Shown here: piece after piece, positions 1 to 8,304 of the stretch
How positions within the stretch are numbered: position 1 is the stretch's first letter
How the letters are laid out: the number at the start of each line of letters is the position of its first letter
Assembly (NCBI GenBank): GCA_004524425.1
Contig: SDNN01000003.1
Span: 1 to 47,664 of the forward strand
Length of the DNA stretch: 47,664 nt
Origin: Promethearchaeota archaeon
GTDB taxonomy: Archaea; Asgardarchaeota; Lokiarchaeia; Sigynarchaeales; SOKP01
Direction of reading: 5' to 3'
Notes under the pieces: model-generated
Told to the model about the DNA's origin: nothing
The model's database searches: none
What the model saw: the letters and a program-made list of their open reading frames with translations, nothing else
Made by a program: the position numbers and the translations under genes

Positions 1-420
1 ATCTCTTCGTTTCAAGGTTTTCTGATGAATAAACATGCGAAGTTATTTCATAAAAAGAGTAAAGCGAGGGATCTGCATTGTTTCAGTTCTTTTGTCTGCA
101 TCTTTTTTGTCTTAGTACATGTCTATTTTCTATACATATCAGAACCTTGGCGATCAATTTTCTTGAGAACTGATAGAGACCATTTTTCTTGGAATGTATT
201 TCAATTTAAAATCATTACAGGAGTTTATTTCATGATAATAATGACCATGGTTTCAATCTTGTCTTTAATAGTGCGAAACCCCAAATTGATGAAAAAAATA
301 GGATATAAAAGATTTCGATGGATTCATTGGATCATGATCATCTCAACTGTTTTATTACTTGTTCATGTAATCTATATAAACACGGAAATATGGATTATTT
401 ATGGAGATAAGATTAGATAA
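1..420 (+). CDS. Ferric-reductase-like transmembrane heme protein (possibly 5' partial)
   Basis: A small membrane protein of about 131 residues from the ATG at 25, with three hydrophobic helices (roughly residues 20-40, 62-84 and 99-121). The stretch around residues 90-116 reads like the ferric-reductase/MsrQ heme domain: a basic Arg/Lys-rich loop, a Trp-Ile-His at the start of a helix and a second His (LLVHV) about 14 residues later. Another His sits in the first helix (VLVHV). These are plausible heme b ligands; the family carries electrons across membranes. The frame is open back to base 1, so the gene may begin outside the window. An AAGGT just before the ATG at 25 would also allow a complete short protein. 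It converges with the acyl-CoA dehydrogenase, leaving only 23 bp between. The family call is by pattern; the electron partner is unknown. Confidence 0.6.
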   Translation: MSSFQGFLMNKHAKLFHKKSKARDLHCFSSFVCIFFVLVHVYFLYISEPWRSIFLRTDRDHFSWNVFQFKIITGVYFMIIMTMVSILSLIVRNPKLMKKIGYKRFRWIHWIMIISTVLLLVHVIYINTEIWIIYGDKIR

Positions 421-429
421 AAGTAAAAG

Positions 430-438
430 AAAAAAAAA
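430..438 (-). terminator. Poly-T terminator of the acyl-CoA dehydrogenase gene
   Basis: A run of nine T on the minus strand begins six bases after the stop codon at 444-446. Short T tracts without a hairpin are the usual archaeal termination signal. Confidence 0.5.
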
Positions 439-443
439 TAGTT

Positions 444-1976
444 CTAAAATTTATCAGATTCATCATACCATGCGGGAAACCAGCGATAATATTCTTCTGG
501 GAAAGCTTTCTTCAATCCTTCATAAGTTGCTTTAACCAGCTCTATTTTACCTGATCTATCACGATGGGTTACGATCAAGTTTTTCTCTTCAAGGCTTTCG
601 AAGGTCTTCCTTATCGCAGATCTGCTGCCCCCTATATCCGACCTTACATCATCTGGGGTCATGTACAAGCCCGGATTGACTTTATAATCGTGCGCAATCA
701 CTTTCAGTATATTTTCGTCATTGATTTCCAAGCCTTTAAATTGCGATTCTTTCTTTGAAAGAAGTGGCGCATTGACTTCTTCATTCCAACGGAATCTCAT
801 TGTTTCATTGAATGTCGGTAACATTGAAGCAAACCGATAGATAATCATTTTCTGCACTTCAGTTGTTCCAGCGACGATCTCACCTATTTTTCCTTCACGA
901 ACTATTCTCTCCGCTGGATAGAATTTAGTTAATCCATCGCCTCCCAGAACCTGAACTGCTCTGAGCCCAGCGTCTCTTACATATTCACTGATCATCCATT
1001 TTGCGATTGATGCGTTAATCATGGGTTCTTGCCCATCATCCAATTGTTTCGCACAATTATACGCAAATAAGCGGCCCATTCTATATTTTCCTATTAATTC
1101 AGCGATTTCATTTTGAATTCCTGGAAATCGATTCGTAGTTCTTCTGAATTGAACCCTTCTTTTAGTATAATAAAACATTAACTTGATAATGTCTTCGATA
1201 ACACCCACGTAGACCGCCCCCGCAATTAGCCTTTCAAAATTTAGTCCAGCCATCATGACAGCCCATCCTTTCCCCACGGGACCAATCCTATTCTCATCTG
1301 GAATTCTTACATCATTGAACGAAAGATAGGTGTTTGGTACGTTATCAAATCCTACTAATGGATTGACTCTTTCTAAATGAAAGCCAGGGGTACCTTTTTC
1401 AACGAGAAATGAAGTAATGTGAGCATATTGCTTGCGTTCTGATTTGTCGTCACTCGTTTTAGCATAGATGAAGTATCTATCTGATACCCCACCACCGGTT
1501 ATGTAGCGCTTTTTTCCATTAATTACCCACTCGTCACCTTCTTTTACTGCAGAGGTCATCACGTTTGCAGCATCAGAGCCCGCGAATGGTTCCGTTATGC
1601 ACACGGCCCCTAATTGATCTCCTTTTGCCATTTGGGGAAGCCATTTCTCTTTTTGTTCATCCGTGGCAAACCTGAGCATTTGTTCTAATCCAGCAAGCAT
1701 GCTTACAACAAACACGTGTCCCACTGAATATAATCTTCCTAATTGTTCAGCGACAATACAAGCTCCTGTAGCACCCAATTCTAATCCGCCATACTTTTTG
1801 GGAATTCCAGCTCCAAAATATCCTCCAGCGGCAACCTTTTTAACCAGTGGCCAAGGAAATTTCTGCTTCCAGAAGTAATACTCAGCTTCTTCGAAATTGT
1901 CATCAGCAAACTGAGCAACTTTCTTAGCCATAGCTTTTTGCTCGTCAGTCCACCACCAAAAAGCATCTTCACTCAT
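444..1976 (-). CDS. Acyl-CoA dehydrogenase with C-terminal winged-helix-like extension
   Basis: Flavoprotein that would oxidise acyl-CoA to enoyl-CoA, as in beta-oxidation or amino-acid breakdown. Residues 1-390 form the usual acyl-CoA dehydrogenase fold: the FAD/substrate motif TEPFAGSD is at 128-135 and a C-terminal GTTEVQ helix motif at 370-375. The catalytic Glu found in the YEGT motif of medium-chain enzymes is Ala here (369), but Glu248 lies in FERL, the position of the base in isovaleryl- and long-chain enzymes. The active site therefore looks intact, of that second type. The protein is about 100 residues longer than usual: 415-510 looks like a winged helix-turn-helix (MTPDDVRSDIGGSRSAIRKT followed by a beta wing). 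The substrate cannot be read. A T9 tract (430-438, minus strand) follows the stop. Confidence 0.93.
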   Translation of the reverse strand: MSEDAFWWWTDEQKAMAKKVAQFADDNFEEAEYYFWKQKFPWPLVKKVAAGGYFGAGIPKKYGGLELGATGACIVAEQLGRLYSVGHVFVVSMLAGLEQMLRFATDEQKEKWLPQMAKGDQLGAVCITEPFAGSDAANVMTSAVKEGDEWVINGKKRYITGGGVSDRYFIYAKTSDDKSERKQYAHITSFLVEKGTPGFHLERVNPLVGFDNVPNTYLSFNDVRIPDENRIGPVGKGWAVMMAGLNFERLIAGAVYVGVIEDIIKLMFYYTKRRVQFRRTTNRFPGIQNEIAELIGKYRMGRLFAYNCAKQLDDGQEPMINASIAKWMISEYVRDAGLRAVQVLGGDGLTKFYPAERIVREGKIGEIVAGTTEVQKMIIYRFASMLPTFNETMRFRWNEEVNAPLLSKKESQFKGLEINDENILKVIAHDYKVNPGLYMTPDDVRSDIGGSRSAIRKTFESLEEKNLIVTHRDRSGKIELVKATYEGLKKAFPEEYYRWFPAWYDESDKF

Positions 1977-2269
1977 TCATAATCCCTTTCCAAATATCCT
2001 TTTAAGATTAATTATATTGTTAACTTTAAACTTAATAAATGTAAAATTATCATTTTAGATAAACCTTCAAGTTTTGAAACTTGCCTTCTTCTTAAAATTC
2101 TGAAATTAAAATATATAATCTATCCATGAAAAAATTAAATACCTGCATTATTTTTATTTAAACATTAACTCAGAATTAGAACAAGAATTAAAGTTGATTT
2201 AACATATCCATACCAGCATCCATTAGAGAGGGTCCAAGAACCACGAATTGTCTCGTCAAAAAAAGATAC

Positions 2270-3820
2270 ATGATTATCTATTTTTTAATAATCATCTTGA
2301 GTAGCCAACCAGCGATAATTTGGTTTTGGTATTATTGGCAATGTTTCGATCAAGACTCTCTCTATTTTTATGTGTTTTTTCCAATCAGCTTTCTCATCGG
2401 GGTCATTATTCTCATTTTAAGTTCTATAATTGTAGCAAGAATTTTCTTGAGTTTCGCGAACTTATTTCACAAGCCTAAAGAAGGTATCTTTGATAGAAAC
2501 AAAAATGATAAGGATTATTGTTATTGGAGCATTAGAGCTGTTATTAAAAAATGGCCAATCTGGTTAGCGAGGCAGTTTTACTTGCCTCTTTTAGAAACTC
2601 TGGCTTTAAAACTACTTGGAGTGAAATCATACAAATTTAATTGTGCAAATGAAGGTTGGATCGATTGCGAATTCGTTGAATTCGGAAAAAATGTGAGAAT
2701 AGGGCAAGGAAGCATCATAATGTCTAACATGATTGTTGGAGATAAATTAATCATTAAAAAGACTATTTTAAAAGACAATGTAATAGTAGGAGCACACTCA
2801 GTAGTTATGCCAGGCTCGATAATAGAAGAAAATACGATTCTTGATTCGCTTTCATTGACAAAAATTGACCATAGGCTACTCAAAAATTCCATTTTTAGTG
2901 GGAGACCTGCTAAAATTAAGGGTGAAAATATTATGATTTCTAATAAAGAGGGTCTTGAAACTCTTATCTTTTCGCAAGAAATGAAAAGTAGAGAGGAAGA
3001 TGAAAATTTAAGAACCACGCAAAAGGAACTTTCCGTCCCTTTTCATGTGTACATCTTGTCTGGATGGTGGATTGTTGGAGGATCTTATATTATTCCAGGT
3101 ATTTTATTCATTTTCTTCATGTATGAATACTTGATTCCACAATTGTTCACCATTCCCTTTTCAATTAATGTATTATTGAAACTTAACACGATTCTCATTT
3201 TACTTCTAGTCCCATTGATATTAGTGGGGATATATTTATTGCATTTATTCTTCATAGCTTTATTTACGAGTGCATTTTATCGTTTTGCGGATTATAGAGG
3301 TCCTGCTCAAGGGATATTTGATAGGAACTTAGATGAGCAAAGCAAGGCTTTAGATTATTATCATTGGAGGTCCTTTCTTTTAAAATATCCAACGTTTGCC
3401 TTTATACGTTCTCCATTTCCTTGGTTGCTTAAATGGGAATTGAATTTTATAGGTTCAAACATAATAGGGAAAGGAACGGTTTTTGAAGAATGTTTCATAC
3501 ATTCACATTTAAATTTTGGTAAAAATTGTTACATGGGTACATTTGCCCATATAAGCAATCATCTCGTGGATGGTGTTTACGGATCTGAAAATCTAACGTT
3601 TTATGGAGCAGAAATTGGGGATAATTGCATTTTTAATGCATTAATGGGGGGAATGCCCGGTCTTGAAGTTGGAGATAACGCAACTTTCTTGCCAATGGCT
3701 ACTACTATAAAATATGATAAGATTGGAGACAACGGGATTTACATGGGATTCCCCGTCAGGAAACTCAAGAATGACGAGATTAAAGACGTTATAATTGAAG
3801 GAGATTTAAAAGATGATTGA
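2270..3820 (+). CDS. Membrane protein with two TM/left-handed beta-helix modules (Pls-like acyltransferase fold)
   Basis: 516 residues built as two copies of one module. Each copy has a pair of hydrophobic helices (about 1-60 and 255-335), a conserved linker (HKPKEGIFDRN at about 67 and RGPAQGIFDRN about 260 residues later, each followed by an aromatic-rich DYxxW stretch and a Lys-Trp/Tyr-Pro), then hexapeptide repeats of a left-handed beta-helix (for example GKNVRIGQGSII, and GKNCYMGTFAHI with IGDNCIFNALM). The same arrangement occurs at the C-terminus of Pls-type poly-amino-acid synthetases, but no adenylation or carrier domain is present here. The hexapeptide fold often belongs to acyl- or acetyltransferases; substrate unknown. 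The stop overlaps the start of the next gene, a third copy of the module, so the two are surely co-transcribed. Confidence 0.75.
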   Translation: MIIYFLIIILSSQPAIIWFWYYWQCFDQDSLYFYVFFPISFLIGVIILILSSIIVARIFLSFANLFHKPKEGIFDRNKNDKDYCYWSIRAVIKKWPIWLARQFYLPLLETLALKLLGVKSYKFNCANEGWIDCEFVEFGKNVRIGQGSIIMSNMIVGDKLIIKKTILKDNVIVGAHSVVMPGSIIEENTILDSLSLTKIDHRLLKNSIFSGRPAKIKGENIMISNKEGLETLIFSQEMKSREEDENLRTTQKELSVPFHVYILSGWWIVGGSYIIPGILFIFFMYEYLIPQLFTIPFSINVLLKLNTILILLLVPLILVGIYLLHLFFIALFTSAFYRFADYRGPAQGIFDRNLDEQSKALDYYHWRSFLLKYPTFAFIRSPFPWLLKWELNFIGSNIIGKGTVFEECFIHSHLNFGKNCYMGTFAHISNHLVDGVYGSENLTFYGAEIGDNCIFNALMGGMPGLEVGDNATFLPMATTIKYDKIGDNGIYMGFPVRKLKNDEIKDVIIEGDLKDD

Positions 3821-4841
3821 AAATAATAAAGAGAATCAAGAATCATCGGAAACTTTTAATATCAGCAAGTATCCTATAACGACTAATGCATTTTCTTGGT
3901 CCAAGGCTTCAATAATACTCTATTTATCATTGCACGTTCTTTCCTTGCTAATTCCTTCAGTCTTGATCCTTACTTTTTATAAATCTGCCTTAAACGAAGA
4001 TATTATTGATAATTGGTGGAGAATCCTTCTCATTTTTATAGATATAATGGCTTGGTGGGGCCTCTATTTATTGACAAGTCTTCTATTTAGCAAGTTATTT
4101 TTAATAATCTTAGAACTAATACATCGCCCAAAAGAAGGACTGTTTAAGTTAGATAATAAAAATACAGATTATTATTTTTACTGCTTGAGAATCTCAGTAA
4201 AGAAATTCATTTTCTGGATTTGGAATAACTTTTGTTTTCCCTGGGCATCAAATTTAGCATTTAAACTTTGTAACATGAGAGCTGATTTTAAATCCACGAT
4301 GTTTGATGGATGGAGTGATTTAGAATTCATCGAATATGGTAATAACATCATGCTCGGCCAAGGTGCTGTTGTTCTTTCTAGCATGATTATCGGGGATCAT
4401 CTCTTAATTAGGAAGGTAGTAATTGGAGATCATGTAGTAATTGGAGCTAACGCAGTCGTGTCTCCAGGTACCATCATTGGAAGTGGCGCTACTTTAGGGG
4501 TCTGGGCAAGCACGCACATAGGACAAATTTTAGAGCATGATTGGATATATATTGGGAGACCAGCTCGAAAGTATAAACAATCAAAAACAGTATATGAAGA
4601 AAGCAAAAAAGAAAGTGAAATCGGTACCATTCGAAGAGTTGTAGACACGGGAGAGAAGGTCCCTCATAAAGTAAAGAGATACGTAAAAAAAGATGTCGTG
4701 GGAATCGCGATTGAAAATTTAGAACTCCTGTATCAAAAATGGCTAGAATCAGAAGAAGCCAAAAATGAAAAAGAAGCAAGAAAAAGAATGAAAAAGAAGT
4801 TTAAAGAGGATAAAAGAAGAGCAAAAAATATGGGAGAATAA
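3813..4841 (+). CDS. Membrane protein with one TM/left-handed beta-helix module, paralog of the upstream gene
   Basis: 342 residues with the same plan as each half of the preceding protein: two hydrophobic helices (about 28-58 and 68-97), the linker HRPKEGLF with DYYFY, then hexapeptide repeats (about 170-252, for example GQGAVVLSSMIIGDHLLI and IGDHVVIGANAVVSPGTIIG) closing with IGRPARKY. The final 80 residues are a highly charged Lys/Glu helix, probably cytoplasmic and absent from the upstream copies. The start ATG lies inside the end of the upstream gene (8-base overlap), pointing to translational coupling and perhaps a hetero-complex. Most similar in layout to hexapeptide acyltransferases and to the C-terminal parts of Pls-like synthetases; enzymatic activity is an inference. 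Confidence 0.75.
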   Translation: MIENNKENQESSETFNISKYPITTNAFSWSKASIILYLSLHVLSLLIPSVLILTFYKSALNEDIIDNWWRILLIFIDIMAWWGLYLLTSLLFSKLFLIILELIHRPKEGLFKLDNKNTDYYFYCLRISVKKFIFWIWNNFCFPWASNLAFKLCNMRADFKSTMFDGWSDLEFIEYGNNIMLGQGAVVLSSMIIGDHLLIRKVVIGDHVVIGANAVVSPGTIIGSGATLGVWASTHIGQILEHDWIYIGRPARKYKQSKTVYEESKKESEIGTIRRVVDTGEKVPHKVKRYVKKDVVGIAIENLELLYQKWLESEEAKNEKEARKRMKKKFKEDKRRAKNMGE

Positions 4842-5055
4842 TTTCTTATTTACGGAGAATTAGCTTATATTAACCTACTTTATCAAGATTATTCGATTTC
4901 ACTATTAACCCATATTTTTTAAAATTGAATACAATAATCAAGAACTATTAAGAAAATTAAAGTATAAATATTCAAATAATCTTATATCAAATAAGCATTG
5001 ACAACATTTTTTTAAAGTTTATACTATTACGTAAAGAAAAATAGGTTGAAACAAA

Positions 5056-5754
5056 ATGATCTCCCCATTAGGTTTGCTTGATGGATTGACCGCAAGTGGT
5101 ATAATATTATCATCTACGATATTTGGATTATTATCATTTTACAACGCTAAAAAGTTGGAAGCAAAGTTACTCGCCGTTGCTGGAGTGTTAATGATTTTCA
5201 TTGGCTTATTTTGGTTGGGACCTTTTTCAGATTTTCTGTCTGTGTTGATATTCGGTAAAAATATACAACCAATTTATATTTATGGTTGGTTGAGCTATAT
5301 CTGGGTTGCACCTGCTATTATCCTTGCCATGTATCTGGGATCAGAACTCATGGTTCCAGAGAAAAAAAAAATCATCATGGTTTTTTATGGAATTATCGGT
5401 ATAATCTTCGAATTATTTCTCTTCTTAGATGTCTCGGGTACTTTCATCTTTAGCTTAACCAGACCTGGTCAGGATACTATTGATGCAAGCTTCAACAGGA
5501 CTTCGATTACCTTCTTTATTATTGCCTTCTTTTTGATTTCTGTTCTAATTTTCGAAGGTATAGGTTTTGCCATCAAGGCGCGCCAAGCAACAGGTGATAT
5601 AAGACGCAAGTTTACCTATCTATCCTTGGCCTTTATCATCTTTGTAGTTTGCGGTGCGCTTGATTCCATTATAAGTCTTGGTGTGGCAATTGGGATAATA
5701 AGGATCGTGATGATGTCATTTGCGTTATTCATGTATTTGGGTTTGAAGACATAA
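5056..5754 (+). CDS. Seven-helix membrane protein, first of a tandem pair
   Basis: 232 residues, almost entirely membrane: hydrophobic helices at about 9-30, 38-58, 77-98, 104-126, 150-172, 185-207 and 210-229. I do not recognise the family. It shares most of its length with the next gene; common landmarks are SYIWVAPAI or AYIWVAPAI before helix 3, FELFL in helix 4, GFAIKA followed by QATG before helix 6, and FxxGALDS between helices 6 and 7. The conserved Asp of GALDS and the Glu of FELFL, both in membrane helices, are the best candidates for functional residues. The topology resembles seven-helix sensor domains, but there is no attached signalling domain. A T10 tract follows the stop. Confidence 0.75.
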   Translation: MISPLGLLDGLTASGIILSSTIFGLLSFYNAKKLEAKLLAVAGVLMIFIGLFWLGPFSDFLSVLIFGKNIQPIYIYGWLSYIWVAPAIILAMYLGSELMVPEKKKIIMVFYGIIGIIFELFLFLDVSGTFIFSLTRPGQDTIDASFNRTSITFFIIAFFLISVLIFEGIGFAIKARQATGDIRRKFTYLSLAFIIFVVCGALDSIISLGVAIGIIRIVMMSFALFMYLGLKT

Positions 5755-5767
5755 TCAATTATTAATC

Positions 5768-5777
5768 TTTTTTTTTT
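5768..5777 (+). terminator. Poly-T terminator after the first seven-helix protein gene
   Basis: Ten consecutive T start 14 bases after the stop at 5754, with no strong hairpin before them. This separates the two paralogous genes into independent transcription units. Confidence 0.5.
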
Positions 5778-5831
5778 ATTCTCTTTGATTAGATTAACAT
5801 TTTTAGAATAATAAATGTAAAATCATTCCCA

Positions 5832-5896
5832 TTCACCAAGTATATCTCCATAATAAGAAAAATCCATTATAGTATTCTTTAATACCGATTGGTGAA
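5832..5896. repeat. 8-bp inverted repeat between the paralogous membrane-protein genes
   Basis: TTCACCAA (5832-5839) and TTGGTGAA (5889-5896) are exact inverted copies 49 bases apart, just upstream of a TATA-like CATTTAAATA at about 5907. They could be two half-sites for a regulator or arms of an RNA structure. Chance is not excluded. Confidence 0.3.
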
Positions 5897-5977
5897 GATA
5901 TAACCATTTAAATAAAAACTTAGTATATTATATTTCAATAATAATAATTTAAGATTAATGATTTGGTGAAAATCAAA

Positions 5978-6685
5978 ATGGTATCAACAACAGCTTGGTT
6001 TATTGGAGGAACTGCATTAGCAGTTCTCATATTTGGAACTATTTTTGGGATATATTTTCTTTTTAAAGCAAGGCGTTTAGAAGCCGATCTTTTGATTTGG
6101 GCGGGTATATTAACCATTCTTACCGGACTTTTTTATCTTGGTGCAACATTAGAATTTTTATCGGTAGTAATCATGGGAAGAAGTTTAGATAATACATATG
6201 GCATCCATGGTCTTTTAGCTTATATTTGGGTGGCTCCTGCCATAATTTGTGCAATGTACCTTGGTGGTGAGCTCATGATACCTAAAAAGAAATGGATAAT
6301 TGTTGGGATTTATATTGTCTTAGGAATCATTTTTGAATTGTTTTTAATTTTTGATACGATGAATGCTTTTATTTTTGATGATCCGGCAATATCAGGGGAG
6401 GATTTAAGAGATTCTAGCTTTAATCAGGCACATCCAACTTTTTGGTTACTTGCTATTTTTTTGATTTCAAGCTTGTTATTTCAAGGAGTAGGTTTCGCTA
6501 TTAAAGCAGGTCAAGCTACAGGTGAAATAAAGCGAAAATTCTCTTATTTATCATTAGGATTTATCATATTTGTATTTACTGGTGCTTTGGATTCATTCAT
6601 CACTCCTGGACCATTATTAATATTAATAAGGTCAGGGATGATCATCTATGCCGTGCTTATTTATTTAGGTCTAAAACCCTCATAA
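5978..6685 (+). CDS. Seven-helix membrane protein, second of a tandem pair
   Basis: 235 residues from the ATG at 5978. A longer TTG-initiated reading from 5963 is possible, but a GGTGA Shine-Dalgarno sequence at 5966-5970 lies eight bases before this ATG and the resulting N-terminus matches the paralog. Seven hydrophobic helices with the same conserved spots as the upstream gene (AYIWVAPAI, FELFL, GFAIKAGQATG, FTGALDS). The loop between helices 4 and 5 is acidic in both copies and ends in a Ser-Phe-Asn. It is followed by a T11 tract and has its own likely TATA box, so the pair is not a simple operon. Function unknown; a sensor or small-molecule carrier would fit the topology but nothing here proves it. 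Confidence 0.75.
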   Translation: MVSTTAWFIGGTALAVLIFGTIFGIYFLFKARRLEADLLIWAGILTILTGLFYLGATLEFLSVVIMGRSLDNTYGIHGLLAYIWVAPAIICAMYLGGELMIPKKKWIIVGIYIVLGIIFELFLIFDTMNAFIFDDPAISGEDLRDSSFNQAHPTFWLLAIFLISSLLFQGVGFAIKAGQATGEIKRKFSYLSLGFIIFVFTGALDSFITPGPLLILIRSGMIIYAVLIYLGLKPS

Positions 6686-6699
6686 ATACATGAAATTTC

Positions 6700-6710
6700 T
6701 TTTTTTTTTT
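6700..6710 (+). terminator. Poly-T terminator after the second seven-helix protein gene
   Basis: Eleven consecutive T begin 15 bases after the stop at 6685. No hairpin is evident, as is usual in archaea. Confidence 0.5.
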
Positions 6711-6845
6711 AATTAATTCTTTTATGGATAGATTTTTGAGCGAATTTAGATTATTACTCACTTAATAAATCTTAATTTATTTTTTAATTGAGATCTTCAA
6801 TGAGTTCTTAAATAAGTATTGTTTATTTGATTTTAAGTGATTATC

Positions 6846-7592
6846 ATGTATAAAATTGTATTATTAAGGCATGGAGAAAGCATCTGGAATAAGGAAAACA
6901 AGTTTACAGGCTGGACAGACGTGGATCTTTCAGAGAAAGGAATTCAGGAAGCGAAGGACGCGGGCAAAATTTTACTTCAAGAAGGATATAGTTTTGATAT
7001 TGCCTACACCTCCGTATTAAAAAGAGGGATCAGAACGTTATGGATAGTATTAGACGTCATGGATTTGATGTGGATTCCCGTTTATAGATCTTGGAGGTTG
7101 AATGAGAGACATTATGGCGCTCTACAAGGATTATACAAGTCAGAATTAGCTTCTGAAGTAGGAGAGGAGCAAGTACTCATTTGGAGAAGGAGTTACGATA
7201 TTCCTCCTCCCGCACTTAAGACGAGTGACCCGAGAAATCCGGTAAATGAATCAAAGTATAAATATGTAGATCCAAATGAGATACCATTAACCGAATGTCT
7301 AAAAGATACAGTGGAACGATTCATGCCATATTGGCATGAAGTAATAGGACCTGCAGTTAAATCGGGAAAGAGAGTATTAATTTCTGCTCATGGTAATAGT
7401 CTAAGAGCTCTGGTCAAACATCTAGATAACGTATCTGAGGAAGAAATTGTTGGATTAAACATCCCGACTGGAATACCTCTCATTTATGAGTTAGAGGAAG
7501 ATTTGACTCCTATTAAGCACTATTATCTCGGAGATCCTGAAGAAATTCAAAAAGCAATGCAAAAAGTAGCAGATCAAGGAAAAGCAAAATAA
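6846..7592 (+). CDS. gpmA: 2,3-bisphosphoglycerate-dependent phosphoglycerate mutase
   Basis: Interconverts 3- and 2-phosphoglycerate in glycolysis and gluconeogenesis. At 248 residues it has the length of the bacterial enzyme, and catalytic residues match E. coli numbering with a constant offset of two: Arg8-His9-Gly10 (phosphorylated His), Arg60, Glu87 in [12 protein letters not shown] and His182 in [23 protein letters not shown] and WRLNERHYG are signatures of this cofactor-dependent class. The ATG at 6846 is chosen over the GTG at 6837 because GTGAT just upstream can serve as ribosome-binding site and the N-terminus then matches the family. Many archaea use the unrelated cofactor-independent enzyme, so lateral acquisition from bacteria is likely. 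It stands alone, with no other glycolytic gene nearby. Confidence 0.95.
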   Translation: MYKIVLLRHGESIWNKENKFTGWTDVDLSEKGIQEAKDAGKILLQEGYSFDIAYTSVLKRGIRTLWIVLDVMDLMWIPVYRSWRLNERHYGALQGLYKSELASEVGEEQVLIWRRSYDIPPPALKTSDPRNPVNESKYKYVDPNEIPLTECLKDTVERFMPYWHEVIGPAVKSGKRVLISAHGNSLRALVKHLDNVSEEEIVGLNIPTGIPLIYELEEDLTPIKHYYLGDPEEIQKAMQKVADQGKAK

Positions 7593-7647
7593 GTATCAAT
7601 TTCGTGACTTATTTTCTATTAAAATAAAGAGTTTTAAAGGAATTAAG

Positions 7648-8220
7648 ATGGCAAAAATAAAAGTAAAAATACATCCATATTTAATACCTAAACCTGTAGT
7701 TTTAATAGGCGCAATGGTCAATGGGAAACCAAATTTCTTCACCGTTGCAGATGTGTCTACCACTGGCTATAAAATCCCTAGATTTGTTGTGAGCAGCGGA
7801 AAAGGTCACTACACGAATAGCGGTATTATTGAAAATGAATGCTTTAGCGTGAATATCCCCTCTATAGACATGGTTAAAGAAACAGATTATTGTGGTATCA
7901 AATCTGGGCGGAGAGTAGATAAATCCGAAGTGTTTGATATTATTTATAGCGAAGAATTAAGGAATGTTCCAATGATAAAAGAAGCCCCAATTTCTCATGC
8001 GTGTAAATTAGTAAAGAATATTGATTTTGGTGACACGCATTATCTTTTTATCGGAGAAATAAAAGAAACCTATTTGAAAGAAGATTGCATGATGGAGAAT
8101 ATACCAGACATGAATAAGATCAGACCTTTCGTATATAATTATGACAATTGGTATTGGAAAATTGGAGAATCACTCGCTCAAGCTTATAAAGTAGGAAAAG
8201 AATTCACGAAAAAGAAATAA
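7648..8220 (+). CDS. Flavin reductase-like FMN-binding protein
   Basis: 190 residues with the flavin-reductase-like split-barrel pattern: an N-terminal PKPVVLIGAMVNGKPNFF strand pair, a VSSGKGHYTNSGI flavin-contacting loop, FSVNIPS, then DYCGIKSGRRVDKSEVF, where a Gly-x-x-Ser-Gly and an Asp-Lys pair are typical of the flavoredoxin group. Proteins of this group bind FMN and pass electrons between NAD(P)H or ferredoxin and other acceptors in the cytoplasm. It is 55 bp downstream of gpmA on the same strand, but no functional link to it is evident. The physiological partner cannot be inferred. Confidence 0.85.
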   Translation: MAKIKVKIHPYLIPKPVVLIGAMVNGKPNFFTVADVSTTGYKIPRFVVSSGKGHYTNSGIIENECFSVNIPSIDMVKETDYCGIKSGRRVDKSEVFDIIYSEELRNVPMIKEAPISHACKLVKNIDFGDTHYLFIGEIKETYLKEDCMMENIPDMNKIRPFVYNYDNWYWKIGESLAQAYKVGKEFTKKK

Positions 8221-8304
8221 GAAGTTTAGTCTTTATCATCAACATTCAAGTTTCGCGAATAGAGAAGAGTAAATCTTATAATAAAGTGAATTTTATTTTT
8301 AAAA

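Noticed and set aside
444..1976. Acyl-CoA dehydrogenase seemed inactive because the YEGT Glu is Ala.
   Set aside because: Glu248 in FERL takes the place of the base, as in isovaleryl- and long-chain enzymes, so loss of activity is not supported.
5963..5977. Longer N-terminus from a TTG for the second seven-helix protein.
   Set aside because: A GGTGA ribosome-binding sequence lies inside that extension, eight bases before the ATG at 5978.
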